A DNA stretch of 64,000 nt from Falsiroseomonas oleicola (GTDB taxonomy: Bacteria > Pseudomonadota > Alphaproteobacteria > Acetobacterales > Acetobacteraceae): the NCBI RefSeq assembly GCF_019029495.1, contig NZ_JAERQM010000002.1:310001-374000 (forward strand), written 5' to 3'. Positions 9,203 to 16,771 of this stretch are shown here, one piece after another; within the stretch, counting starts at the first letter, position 1; the number at the start of each line of letters is the position of its first letter. A model generated the notes under the pieces. That model saw only the letters and a list, made by a program, of their open reading frames with translations. It was not told where the DNA came from and did not search any database. The position numbers and the translations under genes are program-made.

Positions 9203-10288
9203 ATGGCCGCCGAATATGTCACCGTGCCCGCGCCTGCCCTGGAAGCGGTCGTCGAGAAGATCTTCGCGGCCGCGGGCTGCGATGGCGGAGAGGCCAATCG
9301 CATCAGCACCCATCTGCTCGGCGCCAATCTGGCCGGGCATGACAGCCATGGCGTGGCGCGGGTGCCGCGCTATGTGGAATGGCTGGAGGCCGGCTATGTG
9401 CTGAAGGGCCAGCAGGCGGAGATCGTCACCGATGGCGGCTGCTTCGCGCTGCTGGATGGCAAGTTCGGCTTCGGTCAGACGGTGGCCCCGCAGGCGGTGG
9501 AACTCGGCATCGCACGCGCCTTGCAGCATGGCATCGCGGTGGTCGGGCTGCGCAATGCCGGGCATATCGGCCGGGTCGGCGAGTATTCCGAAAAGGCGAT
9601 CGAGGCCGGGCTGATCTCCGTGCATTTCGTCAATGTCGCGGGCAGCGTGCTGGTGGCGCCCTTCGGCGGGGTGGAGCGGCGATTCTCGACCGCGCCCTTC
9701 AGCGTCGGCGTGCCGCTGCCGGGTCGGCCGCTGATCCTGGACTTCGCGACCTCGCTGGTGGCGGAGGGCAAGGTGCTGGTGGCGTCCAATGGCGGGAAGG
9801 CGCTGCCGCATGATGCGCTGATCGAGCCGGACGGGCAGCTTTCCGCCGATCCGCACACGCTCTATGGCGACTATCCCCAGATCGGCCCGCGCAACCCCTC
9901 CAACGGCAAGGGGGCGATCCGCGCCTTCGGCGAGCACAAGGGCAGTGGGCTCGCCTTCATGTGCGAGATGCTGGCCGGCGCGCTGACCGGCGGCGGCACG
10001 TCCGGCCCCGTCGATGCGCGGGGGCGCATCGCCAATGGCATGCTGAGCTTCTACGTCTCGCCCAGGCATTTCGGGACCCAGTCGGAATTCGAGGCGACGG
10101 GCCGCGCCTATGTGGATTGGGTGATGGAAACGGCACCGGCCGATCCCGCCAGCCCGGTGCTGGCGCCCGGCGACAAGGAAGCGCAGACCCGTGCCGATCG
10201 GCTGGCGCATGGCGTGCCGCTGCAGCCGGACACCTGGGAGAGCATTCTGCAGGTGGCCCGGCGCCTCGGCGTGCCGACCAACGGCTAG
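9203..10288 (+). CDS. LDH2-family malate/L-lactate dehydrogenase
   Basis: The 361-aa protein belongs to the NAD(P)-dependent LDH2/MDH2 oxidoreductase family, a fold distinct from classical lactate dehydrogenases. Conserved family segments include GHDSHGVARVPRY near the N-terminus, the RNAGHIGRVGEY segment with the likely catalytic His, LDFATS, and GEHKGSGLAFMCEML near the C-terminus. Members reduce or oxidise 2-hydroxy acids such as malate, ureidoglycolate or sugar-derived acids. It lies 57 bp after the ABC ATPase, so it may act on the imported compound. The preferred substrate cannot be read from sequence. Confidence 0.85.
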   Translation: MAAEYVTVPAPALEAVVEKIFAAAGCDGGEANRISTHLLGANLAGHDSHGVARVPRYVEWLEAGYVLKGQQAEIVTDGGCFALLDGKFGFGQTVAPQAVELGIARALQHGIAVVGLRNAGHIGRVGEYSEKAIEAGLISVHFVNVAGSVLVAPFGGVERRFSTAPFSVGVPLPGRPLILDFATSLVAEGKVLVASNGGKALPHDALIEPDGQLSADPHTLYGDYPQIGPRNPSNGKGAIRAFGEHKGSGLAFMCEMLAGALTGGGTSGPVDARGRIANGMLSFYVSPRHFGTQSEFEATGRAYVDWVMETAPADPASPVLAPGDKEAQTRADRLAHGVPLQPDTWESILQVARRLGVPTNG

Positions 10289-10471
10289 GTGGATCCCCTC
10301 ACACGCGCGCTGATCCGGATGGCGCAGTGGCTGCGCCATCCGCCATCCCGCCGCACCGTCCAGATCATCGTCGTGGTGCTCATCGTCGCCACGGCGCTGG
10401 TGCTGGTGGAACGCTTCATCGGCTGGCCGGACTGGGCGACGACCGACCGGGTGCCGATCCGGCGGATGTAG
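10289..10471 (+). CDS. Small single-pass membrane protein, unknown function
   Basis: This 60-aa reading frame opens with GTG directly after the preceding TAG stop, with no spacing, or alternatively at the ATG at 10319. It encodes a basic N-terminus (MAQWLRHPPSRR), one hydrophobic helix (TVQIIVVVLIVATALVLV) and a short tail with FIGWPDW. The basic-helix-tail layout and position make it a plausible real small protein rather than a chance frame. No good ribosome-binding site is seen for the GTG, so it would depend on translational coupling. Function unknown. Confidence 0.6.
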   Translation: MDPLTRALIRMAQWLRHPPSRRTVQIIVVVLIVATALVLVERFIGWPDWATTDRVPIRRM

Positions 10472-10474
10472 ATC

Positions 10475-11623
10475 CTACAAGAGCTCCATCTGCCGCGCCT
10501 CGGCGCGCGGCGCCTGGAACTGGCTGCAATCCAGCGCGCCGAACTGGCCCGGCCGCCCTTCCAGCCCATAGCGGCGCAGGGCGATGCGGAAGCGCTGGGA
10601 CAGCAGCTCGGCATAGGCGCCGCTGCCGGTCTGGCGCTGGCCGAAGCGGGCGTCATACAGCCGGCCGCCGCGCGTCTCCCGCACCAGGGCCAGCACGCGG
10701 GCGGCGCGGTCCGGGTGGTGTTCCTGAAGCCAGGCCTCGAACATGCCCTTGATCTCCAGCGGCAGGCGCAGCAGCACATAGCCGGCATGGGTGGCGCCGG
10801 CATGGGCGCTGGCTTCCAGGATGCGCTCCATCTCCATGTCGTTCAGCCCGGGAATCATCGGCGCCGCCAGCACGCCGGTCGGGATGCCGGCCTTGGTCAG
10901 CGCCGTCACCGCCGCCAGCCGCTTCAGCGGATGGGCCGCGCGCGGTTCCATCACCCGCGCCAGCTTCATGTCGAGCGTGGTGACGGAGAGGCAGACCCGC
11001 ACCTGGTTGCGCGCCGCCATGCGTTGCAGGATGTCGAGGTCGCGCAGCACCAGCGCGCCCTTGGTGACGATGGTGACCGGATGGCCGAAGCGTTCCAGCA
11101 CCTCCAGCACCCGCCGCGTGATGCCCAGCGTGCGTTCCACGGGCTGGTAGGGATCGGTATTCGCCCCCAGCGCCACCGGCTTCGGCCTGTAGCCCGGCTT
11201 GGAAAGTTCCTTCTCCAGCAGTTCGGGCAGGTTCGGCTTGAACATCAGCTTCGATTCGAAATCGAGGCCGGGGGACAGGCCGATATAGGCGTGGCTGGGC
11301 CGGGCGTAGCAATAGACGCAGCCATGCTCGCAGCCGCGATAGGGGTTCAGCGACCGGTCGAAGCCGATATCCGGGCTGTCGTTCCAGGACATCGCGCTGC
11401 GCGCATGGTCGCGCGTCAGCGTCGTCGCCAGCGGCGGCAATTCGGCGAAATCGGTGTCCAGCGTGCCCCAGCCATCGTCATAGAGTTCGGAATGGCTCGA
11501 CTCGTAGCGGACGCCCGGATTGGTGACGGCACCCCGACCCTTGCGGGCCAGGGAGGGCATCGCGGTGGCACCTCCGTCCGGCATGGCTCCGATCCTCTTG
11601 TTTCGCGGTTTGTTCTCAGGCAT
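10475..11623 (-). CDS. PA0069-family radical SAM protein
   Basis: The 382-aa protein contains the radical SAM cluster motif in the PA0069/Rv2578c variant: NPYRGCEHGCVYCYARPSH, Cys-x3-Cys-x2-Cys. This would bind a 4Fe-4S cluster and cleave S-adenosylmethionine. The N-terminal RKGRGAVTNPGVRYE segment is also characteristic of this family, whose reaction is not known to me. A second possible start is the ATG at 11584, which has a better GGAG upstream. The gene converges on the 60-aa protein (3-bp gap) and is divergent from the glycosyltransferase operon, 35 bp away. Confidence 0.88.
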   Translation of the reverse strand: MPENKPRNKRIGAMPDGGATAMPSLARKGRGAVTNPGVRYESSHSELYDDGWGTLDTDFAELPPLATTLTRDHARSAMSWNDSPDIGFDRSLNPYRGCEHGCVYCYARPSHAYIGLSPGLDFESKLMFKPNLPELLEKELSKPGYRPKPVALGANTDPYQPVERTLGITRRVLEVLERFGHPVTIVTKGALVLRDLDILQRMAARNQVRVCLSVTTLDMKLARVMEPRAAHPLKRLAAVTALTKAGIPTGVLAAPMIPGLNDMEMERILEASAHAGATHAGYVLLRLPLEIKGMFEAWLQEHHPDRAARVLALVRETRGGRLYDARFGQRQTGSGAYAELLSQRFRIALRRYGLEGRPGQFGALDCSQFQAPRAEARQMELL

Positions 11624-11658
11624 CAGAAGACATTCCCGCGCAGGGCGTCAAGAACAAA

Positions 11659-12324
11659 ATGAGAATAGAGGGCCTTTCCGTCGTCATCCCCGCGCTGAAC
11701 GCCGCCGCCACCCTGCCGGCGGTGCTGGCGGCGCTGGGCGATGCGCCGGCGGAGGTTCTGGTGGTGGATGGCGGCAGCACGGATGGCACCACGGCCCCGC
11801 GCCTCATCACCGCCCCGCGCGGCCGTGGCACGCAGATCGCAGCCGGCATCGCCGCCGCGCGCGGCCCCTGGCTGCTGCTGCTGCATGCCGATACCCGCCT
11901 GGCGCCCGGTTGGGCGGAGGCCGCCGGCGTCGCCATGGCCAGCCCCGATCGCGCCGCCTATTTCCGCTTCGCCCTGGACGATGCCGCGCCCCAGGCCCGC
12001 CGGCTGGAACGCGCCGTCGCCTGGCGCTGCCGCGTCCTCGGCCTGCCCTATGGCGACCAGGGCCTGCTGATCCATCGCGACCTGCTGGCGCAGGTGGGCG
12101 GGATGCGCCCGCTGCCCTTGATGGAGGATGTGGACCTCGTCCGCCGCCTCGGCCGCGCGCGCCTGGCCGCGCTGCCCGTCGCCGCCGTCACCTCCGCCGC
12201 GCGCTGGCGGCGCGATGGGTGGTGGGCGCGGTCGGCGCGCAACCTCACCTGCCTCGCCCTCTTCTACGCGGGCCTTCCCCCGGGCATGATCGCGCGGATC
12301 TATACGGGCCGAGGGCGCCGATGA
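11659..12324 (+). CDS. GT2 glycosyltransferase, TIGR04283 type
   Basis: This small family-2 glycosyltransferase of 221 aa has the N-terminal nucleotide-sugar fold (LSVVIPALNAAATLPAVL, then VVDGGSTDGT and the metal motif LHADTR). The compact form matches TIGR04283, often labelled arsenosugar biosynthesis glycosyltransferase. It is followed with an ATGA overlap by a TIGR04282 partner, the usual pairing. No membrane segment is seen. The arsenosugar role is not supported here, because the next gene does not look like ArsM. Treat the acceptor as unknown. Confidence 0.85.
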   Translation: MRIEGLSVVIPALNAAATLPAVLAALGDAPAEVLVVDGGSTDGTTAPRLITAPRGRGTQIAAGIAAARGPWLLLLHADTRLAPGWAEAAGVAMASPDRAAYFRFALDDAAPQARRLERAVAWRCRVLGLPYGDQGLLIHRDLLAQVGGMRPLPLMEDVDLVRRLGRARLAALPVAAVTSAARWRRDGWWARSARNLTCLALFYAGLPPGMIARIYTGRGRR

Positions 12325-12992
12325 GGGGTGACACGCTGCTGGTCTTCGCACGCGCGCCGAGGCTGGGCGCGGTGAAGCGGCGCCTGGCGAAGGGCATCGG
12401 CGCCATGGCCGCGCTGCGCTTCTATCGCGGCCAGCTCGCCGCGCTGCTCGCCGCCGTGGGGCGCGACCGGCGCTGGCGGACGGAGCTGGTGGTGACCCCC
12501 GCCCGCGGTGCCGCCCGCTGGCCGGCCCATCTGGCCCGTTCCGCCCAGGCCAAGGGCGATCTCGGCCAGCGCATGCAGCGCGCCATGGCGCCGCATCGGC
12601 GCGTGGTGCTGGTGGGCAGCGACATCCCCGGCATCGCGGCCTCGGACATCGCCGCCGCCTTCGCCGCGCTCGGCCGCGCCCAGGCGGTCTTCGGCCCGGC
12701 GGAGGATGGCGGCTACTGGCTGGTCGGCTTCGGCCCGCGGCGCCCGCCAAAACCCTTCGCGGCGGTGCGCTGGTCCTCCGACCAGGCGCTGGCCGATACC
12801 CTGGCCAATTGCCACGGCCGCCCCGTCGCCCTGCTGCGCACCCTGCGCGATGTGGACACGGCCGAGGACCTCGCCTGGCTCGACGGCGACCGCGCGGTGA
12901 CGCCGCCCGCCGCGCTGGCCCGCCTGACCGCCACCCCCAAGCGCCGCGTGAAGCGCCCCCAGCGCCCCGGCCGGAAGCCCCCCCGCCCATGA
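12321..12992 (+). CDS. TIGR04282-type glycosyltransferase (DUF2064)
   Basis: The 223-aa product starts MRGDTLLVFARAPRLGAVKRRL and contains VGSDIPGI and AEDGGYWLVGF, typical of the DUF2064/TIGR04282 nucleotidyl- or glycosyl-transferase family that accompanies TIGR04283 enzymes. A basic, proline-rich tail (KRRVKRPQRPGRKPP) ends the protein. It overlaps both neighbours by ATGA, indicating a three-gene operon. The start is the ATG at 12321; a longer in-frame extension back to 11520 lies over the upstream gene and is not real. Confidence 0.85.
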   Translation: MRGDTLLVFARAPRLGAVKRRLAKGIGAMAALRFYRGQLAALLAAVGRDRRWRTELVVTPARGAARWPAHLARSAQAKGDLGQRMQRAMAPHRRVVLVGSDIPGIAASDIAAAFAALGRAQAVFGPAEDGGYWLVGFGPRRPPKPFAAVRWSSDQALADTLANCHGRPVALLRTLRDVDTAEDLAWLDGDRAVTPPAALARLTATPKRRVKRPQRPGRKPPRP

Positions 12993-13762
12993 GCAACCCG
13001 AACTGGAGCGCCACCAGCGCCGACTACGCCCGCCACCGCCAGGGTTTTCCGCCCGGCCTCTATGACATGCTGGCGCATGAGGCCTTGCTGCGCCCCGGCA
13101 TCGCCGCGCTCGACCTCGGCACCGGCACCGGCACCCTGGCACGGGGCCTTGCCGCGCGCGGCGCCACCGCGCTGGGCCTCGACCCCGCCGCCGGCCAGGT
13201 CGCCGCCGCGCGCCGGCTGGCGGAGGCCGAGGGCCTGGCCGACCGCGCCCGCTTCGATGAGGGCATCGCCGAGCGCACCGACCAGCCCAATGCCGCCTTC
13301 GACCTGGTCACCGCCGGCCAGGCCTGGCACTGGTTCGACCGGGGGCTGGCGGCGGCGGAGGCGATGCGGGTGCTGAAGCCCGGCGGCGCACTGCTGATCT
13401 GCCACTTCGACTGGATCCCGCTGCCCGGCAATGTCGCCCATGCCACGGAATTCCTGATCGAGGCGCATAACCCGCATTGGCGCATGGGCCGCGGCACCGG
13501 CTTCTACCCGGCCTGGGCCACGGACCTCGCTCTGGCCGGTTTCCAGGATATCGGCTTCGGCGGCTTCGACCACGCCGCGCTCTACAGCCGCGCGGACTGG
13601 ATCGGCCGCATCCGCGCCTCCGCCGGCGTGGGCGGTGCCCTGGGGGGCGAGGCGGTGGCGCGCTTCGAGGCGGAGCTGTCGGCGATGCTCGATGCGCGCT
13701 TCCCGCAGGACCCGCTGGCGGTGCCGCACCGCGTTTTCGCGATCTGGGGCTGGAAACGCTAA
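12989..13762 (+). CDS. Class I SAM-dependent methyltransferase
   Basis: This 257-aa methyltransferase has SAM motif I (ALDLGTGTGTLARGLAARG) and acidic motif II (LGLDPA). It also has the GQAWHWF stretch common in small-molecule methyltransferases of the Methyltransf_11 type. The ATG at 12989 overlaps the upstream stop (ATGA). ArsM enzymes use several conserved cysteines to bind arsenite, and here only one Cys is visible (LLICHFDW). It is therefore unlikely to be an arsenite methyltransferase, despite sitting beside two so-called arsenosugar glycosyltransferases. Confidence 0.82.
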   Translation: MSNPNWSATSADYARHRQGFPPGLYDMLAHEALLRPGIAALDLGTGTGTLARGLAARGATALGLDPAAGQVAAARRLAEAEGLADRARFDEGIAERTDQPNAAFDLVTAGQAWHWFDRGLAAAEAMRVLKPGGALLICHFDWIPLPGNVAHATEFLIEAHNPHWRMGRGTGFYPAWATDLALAGFQDIGFGGFDHAALYSRADWIGRIRASAGVGGALGGEAVARFEAELSAMLDARFPQDPLAVPHRVFAIWGWKR

Positions 13763-13816
13763 CCCAATCGCAACCTCCGCCGGCGCAGCCTTCCGAAAAA
13801 GCCGGAGGCTGCGCCC

Positions 13817-14197
13817 ATGCCCGACAGCGATCCCAACCGCACCGAACTGGCGCGGGAGATGCGGCAATCCATCGCCCGCCACCTGGCGGAGCTCCACCGC
13901 CTGCACATCGCCCTGGCCGCCGACAGCCGCGCGCTCAAGCGCCTGACCATCGAGGGCCATGCGCAGTCGGAGATCGAGATCGCGGCGGAGATGCTGGAGC
14001 AGTACACGGCCGCGAGCGGCGCCTTTCTCGAAAACATGCGTGGCCGCTTCGAGAATCGCCTCGGCCTGCTGCGGCGTGGCGCCCCGGTGGGGCCGGATGC
14101 GGCGCTGGGGCAGGGGCCGGTGGGGCATGGCCCGTACTGGTATGCCTTTTCCCGGCTCTGTGCCGCGCTGCGGCTGGTGGAACGGCGCACCGGCTGA
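13817..14197 (+). CDS. Hypothetical protein, predicted helical
   Basis: I do not recognise this 126-aa protein. It begins MPDSDPNRTELAREMRQS and its first 85 residues look like amphipathic helices with regularly spaced Leu and Glu. A glycine/proline stretch (GAPVGPDAALGQGPVGHGP) and a short C-terminal helix follow. No signal peptide or membrane helix is seen. GGAGG about 8 nt before the ATG supports the start. It sits between the methyltransferase operon and rnhB on the same strand. The structured repeat element follows 30 bp after its stop. Confidence 0.6.
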   Translation: MPDSDPNRTELAREMRQSIARHLAELHRLHIALAADSRALKRLTIEGHAQSEIEIAAEMLEQYTAASGAFLENMRGRFENRLGLLRRGAPVGPDAALGQGPVGHGPYWYAFSRLCAALRLVERRTG

Positions 14198-14227
14198 TGG
14201 CAACCAACGGCCGGATTGAAGGACCAG

Positions 14228-14301
14228 CGGTCCGCATGGCGGGCCGAGCGGCCGAACGGCCGCCGCGCCAAGTGGCGCGCAGCCAAGCCCCCGGAGGGGG
14301 T
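14228..14301 (+). repeat. Four-hairpin intergenic repeat element, copy A
   Basis: Four adjacent stem-loops are visible: 14228-14246 (8 bp, loop ATG), 14248-14263 (GCGGCC/GGCCGC, loop GAAC), 14264-14279 (CGCGCC/GGCGCG, loop AAGT) and 14288-14300 (CCCCC/GGGGG, loop GGA). The same layout occurs at 50222-50299. Differences between the copies fall in loops, in linkers, or as paired changes that keep the stems. Copy A lies in the 200-bp gap between the 126-aa gene and rnhB, in the direction of transcription. It may be a REP-like palindromic cluster or a structured RNA. Confidence 0.75.
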
Positions 14302-14397
14302 GCCGGCGCTTGAGGCAATGGCAAACATGCCGACGAGTCGCCGCAGGCGGCCGTCGCCATGATTTCGCCGGTTGGCAAAATGCCCTATGCCCGGCGC

Positions 14398-15033
14398 ATG
14401 CCGGATTACAGCCACGAATCGCAGGCCGGCGGGCGGGTCGCCGGGGTGGATGAGGTGGGGCGCGGGCCGCTGGCCGGGCCGGTGCTGGCCGCCGCCGTGG
14501 TCTTCACCGCGCCGCCCGCCGCCGCCCTGGCCGCGCTGCTGGATGACAGCAAGAAGCTGAACGCGGCCCGGCGGGATGCCGCCTATGTCGCGTTGCTGGA
14601 AGCCGCGCGGCGCGGCGAGCTGGAATACGGCATCGCCGCCGCCAGCGTGGCGGAGATCGCCCGGCTGAACATCCTGCATGCCAGCCACCTCGCCATGGCC
14701 CGCGCCCTGCGCCGGCTGCGCGCGCCCTGCGACCTGGTGCTGGTCGATGGCAATCGCGCGCCGCCCGTGCCTTGGGCCGTGCGCTGCCTGGTGGGCGGGG
14801 ATTCGATCAGCCTGTCGATCGCCGCCGCCTCCATCCTCGCCAAGGTCACCCGCGACCGGGCCATGGCGCGGCTCGATCCGCGCTTTCCCGGCTGGGGTTT
14901 CGGCCGCCACATGGGCTATCCCACCGCCGAGCACCGCGCCTGCCTGGCTCGCCTCGGCCCCACGCCGCATCACCGCCGAGGCTTCGCCCCGGTCGATCAG
15001 TTCTTCCTGCAACTCACCGCGCCAAGTATCTGA
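14398..15033 (+). CDS. rnhB: Ribonuclease HII
   Basis: RNase HII cuts the RNA strand of RNA/DNA hybrids and removes misincorporated ribonucleotides. The 211-aa product shows the active-site [14 protein letters not shown] (Asp18, Glu19), the DDSKKL segment, a third acidic residue in LVDGN, and the basic ILAKVTRDR and HMGYPTAEH segments. The start is taken at the ATG at 14398 (MPDYSHES); an in-frame ATG at 14359 is possible, and neither has a strong ribosome-binding site. The GANTC cluster and ccrM follow directly. Confidence 0.95.
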   Translation: MPDYSHESQAGGRVAGVDEVGRGPLAGPVLAAAVVFTAPPAAALAALLDDSKKLNAARRDAAYVALLEAARRGELEYGIAAASVAEIARLNILHASHLAMARALRRLRAPCDLVLVDGNRAPPVPWAVRCLVGGDSISLSIAAASILAKVTRDRAMARLDPRFPGWGFGRHMGYPTAEHRACLARLGPTPHHRRGFAPVDQFFLQLTAPSI

Positions 15034-15044
15034 GTTGACGGCGC

Positions 15045-15078
15045 GACTCGGCGCCGCGCATGTTGCGACTCGCGAATC
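15045..15078. promoter_or_regulatory. Cluster of three GANTC sites upstream of ccrM
   Basis: GACTC occurs at 15045-15049 and 15067-15071, and GAATC at 15074-15078. All three lie within 34 bp in the 66-bp gap before ccrM. GANTC is the recognition site of CcrM, and in Caulobacter the ccrM promoter region carries GANTC sites whose methylation state affects its transcription. The same feedback is inferred here. No clear -35/-10 pair was found between the sites. Confidence 0.55.
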
Positions 15079-15099
15079 GAGGGGGTGCGTGGCGTTACG

Positions 15100-16188
15100 A
15101 TGGGGATGGGGCTCGACCTGCCGCTGGACGAGGTGCTGCGCGGCGACTGCATCTCGGTGCTGAAGCGCCTGCCGCCGGCCTCGGTGCACATGATCTTCGC
15201 CGATCCACCCTACAACCTTCAACTGAAGGGGGAGCTGCGCCGGCCGGATGACAGCCTGGTCGATGCGGTGGACGATGCCTGGGACCAGTTCGCCAGCTTC
15301 GGCGCCTATGATTCCTTCACCCGCGAATGGCTGAGCGAATGCCGCCGGGTGCTGCGCAAGGATGGCACGATCTGGGTGATCGGCAGCTACCACAACGTGT
15401 TCCGGCTCGGCACGTCGCTTCAGGACCTGGGCTTCTGGATCCTGAACGACGTGGTCTGGCGCAAGGCCAACCCGATGCCGAATTTCCGCGGCCGGCGCTT
15501 CACCAATGCGCATGAGACGATGATCTGGGCGGCGCGCGGGCCGGAATCCCGCTACCGCTTCAACTACGCCGCCATGAAGTCGCTGAACGACGACATCCAG
15601 ATGCGCAGCGACTGGTATTTTCCGCTCTGCACCGGGGGGGAGCGCCTGCGCGGCCCGGATGGCGCCAAGCTGCACCCGACCCAGAAGCCGGAAGCGCTGC
15701 TGCACCGCGTGCTGCTGTCCTGCACGTCACCGGGGGAGGTGGTGCTGGACCCCTTCTCCGGCACCGGCACCACCGCCGCTGCCGCCAAGCGGCTCGGCCG
15801 GCGCTATATCGGGATCGAGCAGGACCCGGTCTATGCCGCCGCCTCGGAGGAAAGGCTGCGCGGCATCGTGCCGATGGATGAAAGCGCGGCGCTGGCTTTG
15901 CCGAACAAGCGCGAGCAGCCGCGCATCGCCTTCGGCGTGCTGGTGGAACGCGGGCTGGTGCCCGCCGGCAGCACGCTGGTGGACCGCAACCGCCGCTGGC
16001 GCGCCGTGGTCGGCGCCGATGCGACGCTGCGCTGTGGCGAGGCGGTGGGCTCCATCCACAAGGTCGGCGCGGCCTTGCAGGCGGCACCCTCCTGCAACGG
16101 CTGGACCTTCTGGCATGTCGAGACCCGCGACGGCCGGCTGCGGCTGATCGACGAGCTGCGGCAGGAGATTGCGCGGGATGGCGGCTGA
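15100..16188 (+). CDS. ccrM: Cell-cycle regulated DNA adenine methyltransferase CcrM (GANTC)
   Basis: CcrM methylates adenine in GANTC and times cell-cycle gene expression in alphaproteobacteria. The 362-aa protein is a beta-class methyltransferase: catalytic DPPYNLQL at residues 35-42 comes first, and the SAM-binding FSGTGTT (about 219-225) comes later. It also has NPMPNFRGRRFTNAHE and the C-terminal extension of about 80 residues ending in a conserved GWTFWHVE-like segment, typical of CcrM. The start is the ATG at 15100 or 15106; a GTG at 15085 is also in frame. No type II endonuclease gene is adjacent, consistent with an orphan enzyme. Confidence 0.95.
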   Translation: MGMGLDLPLDEVLRGDCISVLKRLPPASVHMIFADPPYNLQLKGELRRPDDSLVDAVDDAWDQFASFGAYDSFTREWLSECRRVLRKDGTIWVIGSYHNVFRLGTSLQDLGFWILNDVVWRKANPMPNFRGRRFTNAHETMIWAARGPESRYRFNYAAMKSLNDDIQMRSDWYFPLCTGGERLRGPDGAKLHPTQKPEALLHRVLLSCTSPGEVVLDPFSGTGTTAAAAKRLGRRYIGIEQDPVYAAASEERLRGIVPMDESAALALPNKREQPRIAFGVLVERGLVPAGSTLVDRNRRWRAVVGADATLRCGEAVGSIHKVGAALQAAPSCNGWTFWHVETRDGRLRLIDELRQEIARDGG

Positions 16189-16771
16189 CCGGCCGGTCCT
16201 ATGGCTGATCGCCGGCCCGAATGGTGTCGGCAAGACCAGTTATGCCCGACGCTACCTACGGGCCGCGGCCGGCACCGAGCGTTTCGTCAATCTGGATGAG
16301 ATAGCGCGCGGCTTCTCGCCGCTGACGCCGACACCGGATGCCGAGACGGCGACGAAGGCCGCGCGAACGGTGCTTCTGCACATTGCAGACCATATCGCCC
16401 AGCGACGCAGCTTCGCGCTGGAAACAACCCTCGCCGGCCGCACCCATCTGCGCACCATCGCCGCCGCCAAGGCCGCCGGCTTCGCGGCCAACCTCGTCTT
16501 CTGCATCCTGCCGGATGTGGAGATGGCGCTGGCCCGTATCGCCGCCCGTGTCACTGCCGGCGGGCATTCGGTGCCCGAGGCCGATGCGCGGCGCCGGTTC
16601 CCCCGCGCTTGCGCCAATTTCGCGGCCTATGCTGGCGCCTGCGACCTGTGGCGTATCCTCGACACGCAGCAGGCGGAACCCCGGCTGGTTGCCGCCGGCC
16701 CGCCGACCGCGATCGCCGACCCGTTCCTGCTCGCGGGACTTCCGGCTTCGTTGCGCGAGGCCTTGATTTAG
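16178..16771 (+). CDS. Zeta-toxin-like P-loop ATPase (COG4185 type)
   Basis: This 197-aa protein has an N-terminal P-loop (IAGPNGVGKTSYARRYL), NLDEIARGFSP, and FALETTLAGRTHLR, the pattern of COG4185/zeta-toxin-like small-molecule kinases. Zeta toxins phosphorylate UDP-N-acetylglucosamine, but many COG4185 members are uncharacterised. The ATG at 16178 overlaps the end of ccrM by 11 bp, so it is probably co-transcribed and coupled. No small antitoxin gene is seen on either side. Whether it is a toxin is uncertain; a housekeeping kinase role is equally possible. Confidence 0.7.
   Translation: MAADRPVLWLIAGPNGVGKTSYARRYLRAAAGTERFVNLDEIARGFSPLTPTPDAETATKAARTVLLHIADHIAQRRSFALETTLAGRTHLRTIAAAKAAGFAANLVFCILPDVEMALARIAARVTAGGHSVPEADARRRFPRACANFAAYAGACDLWRILDTQQAEPRLVAAGPPTAIADPFLLAGLPASLREALI

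Noticed and set aside
7931-10339. 802-residue frame antisense to the ABC ATPase and LDH2 genes
   Set aside because: Shadow of well-supported genes; no motif.
10466-10478. TGTAG/CTACA hairpin at the convergent gene ends
   Set aside because: Only 5 bp and AT-rich; too weak to call a terminator.
11520-12320. N-terminal extension of the TIGR04282 gene to 490 residues
   Set aside because: The extension lies entirely over the TIGR04283 gene in another frame; the ATGA overlap at 12321 is the natural start.
11659-13762. Calling the operon arsenosugar biosynthesis
   Set aside because: The methyltransferase lacks the cysteines expected of ArsM and no ArsS is seen; only family labels point to arsenic.
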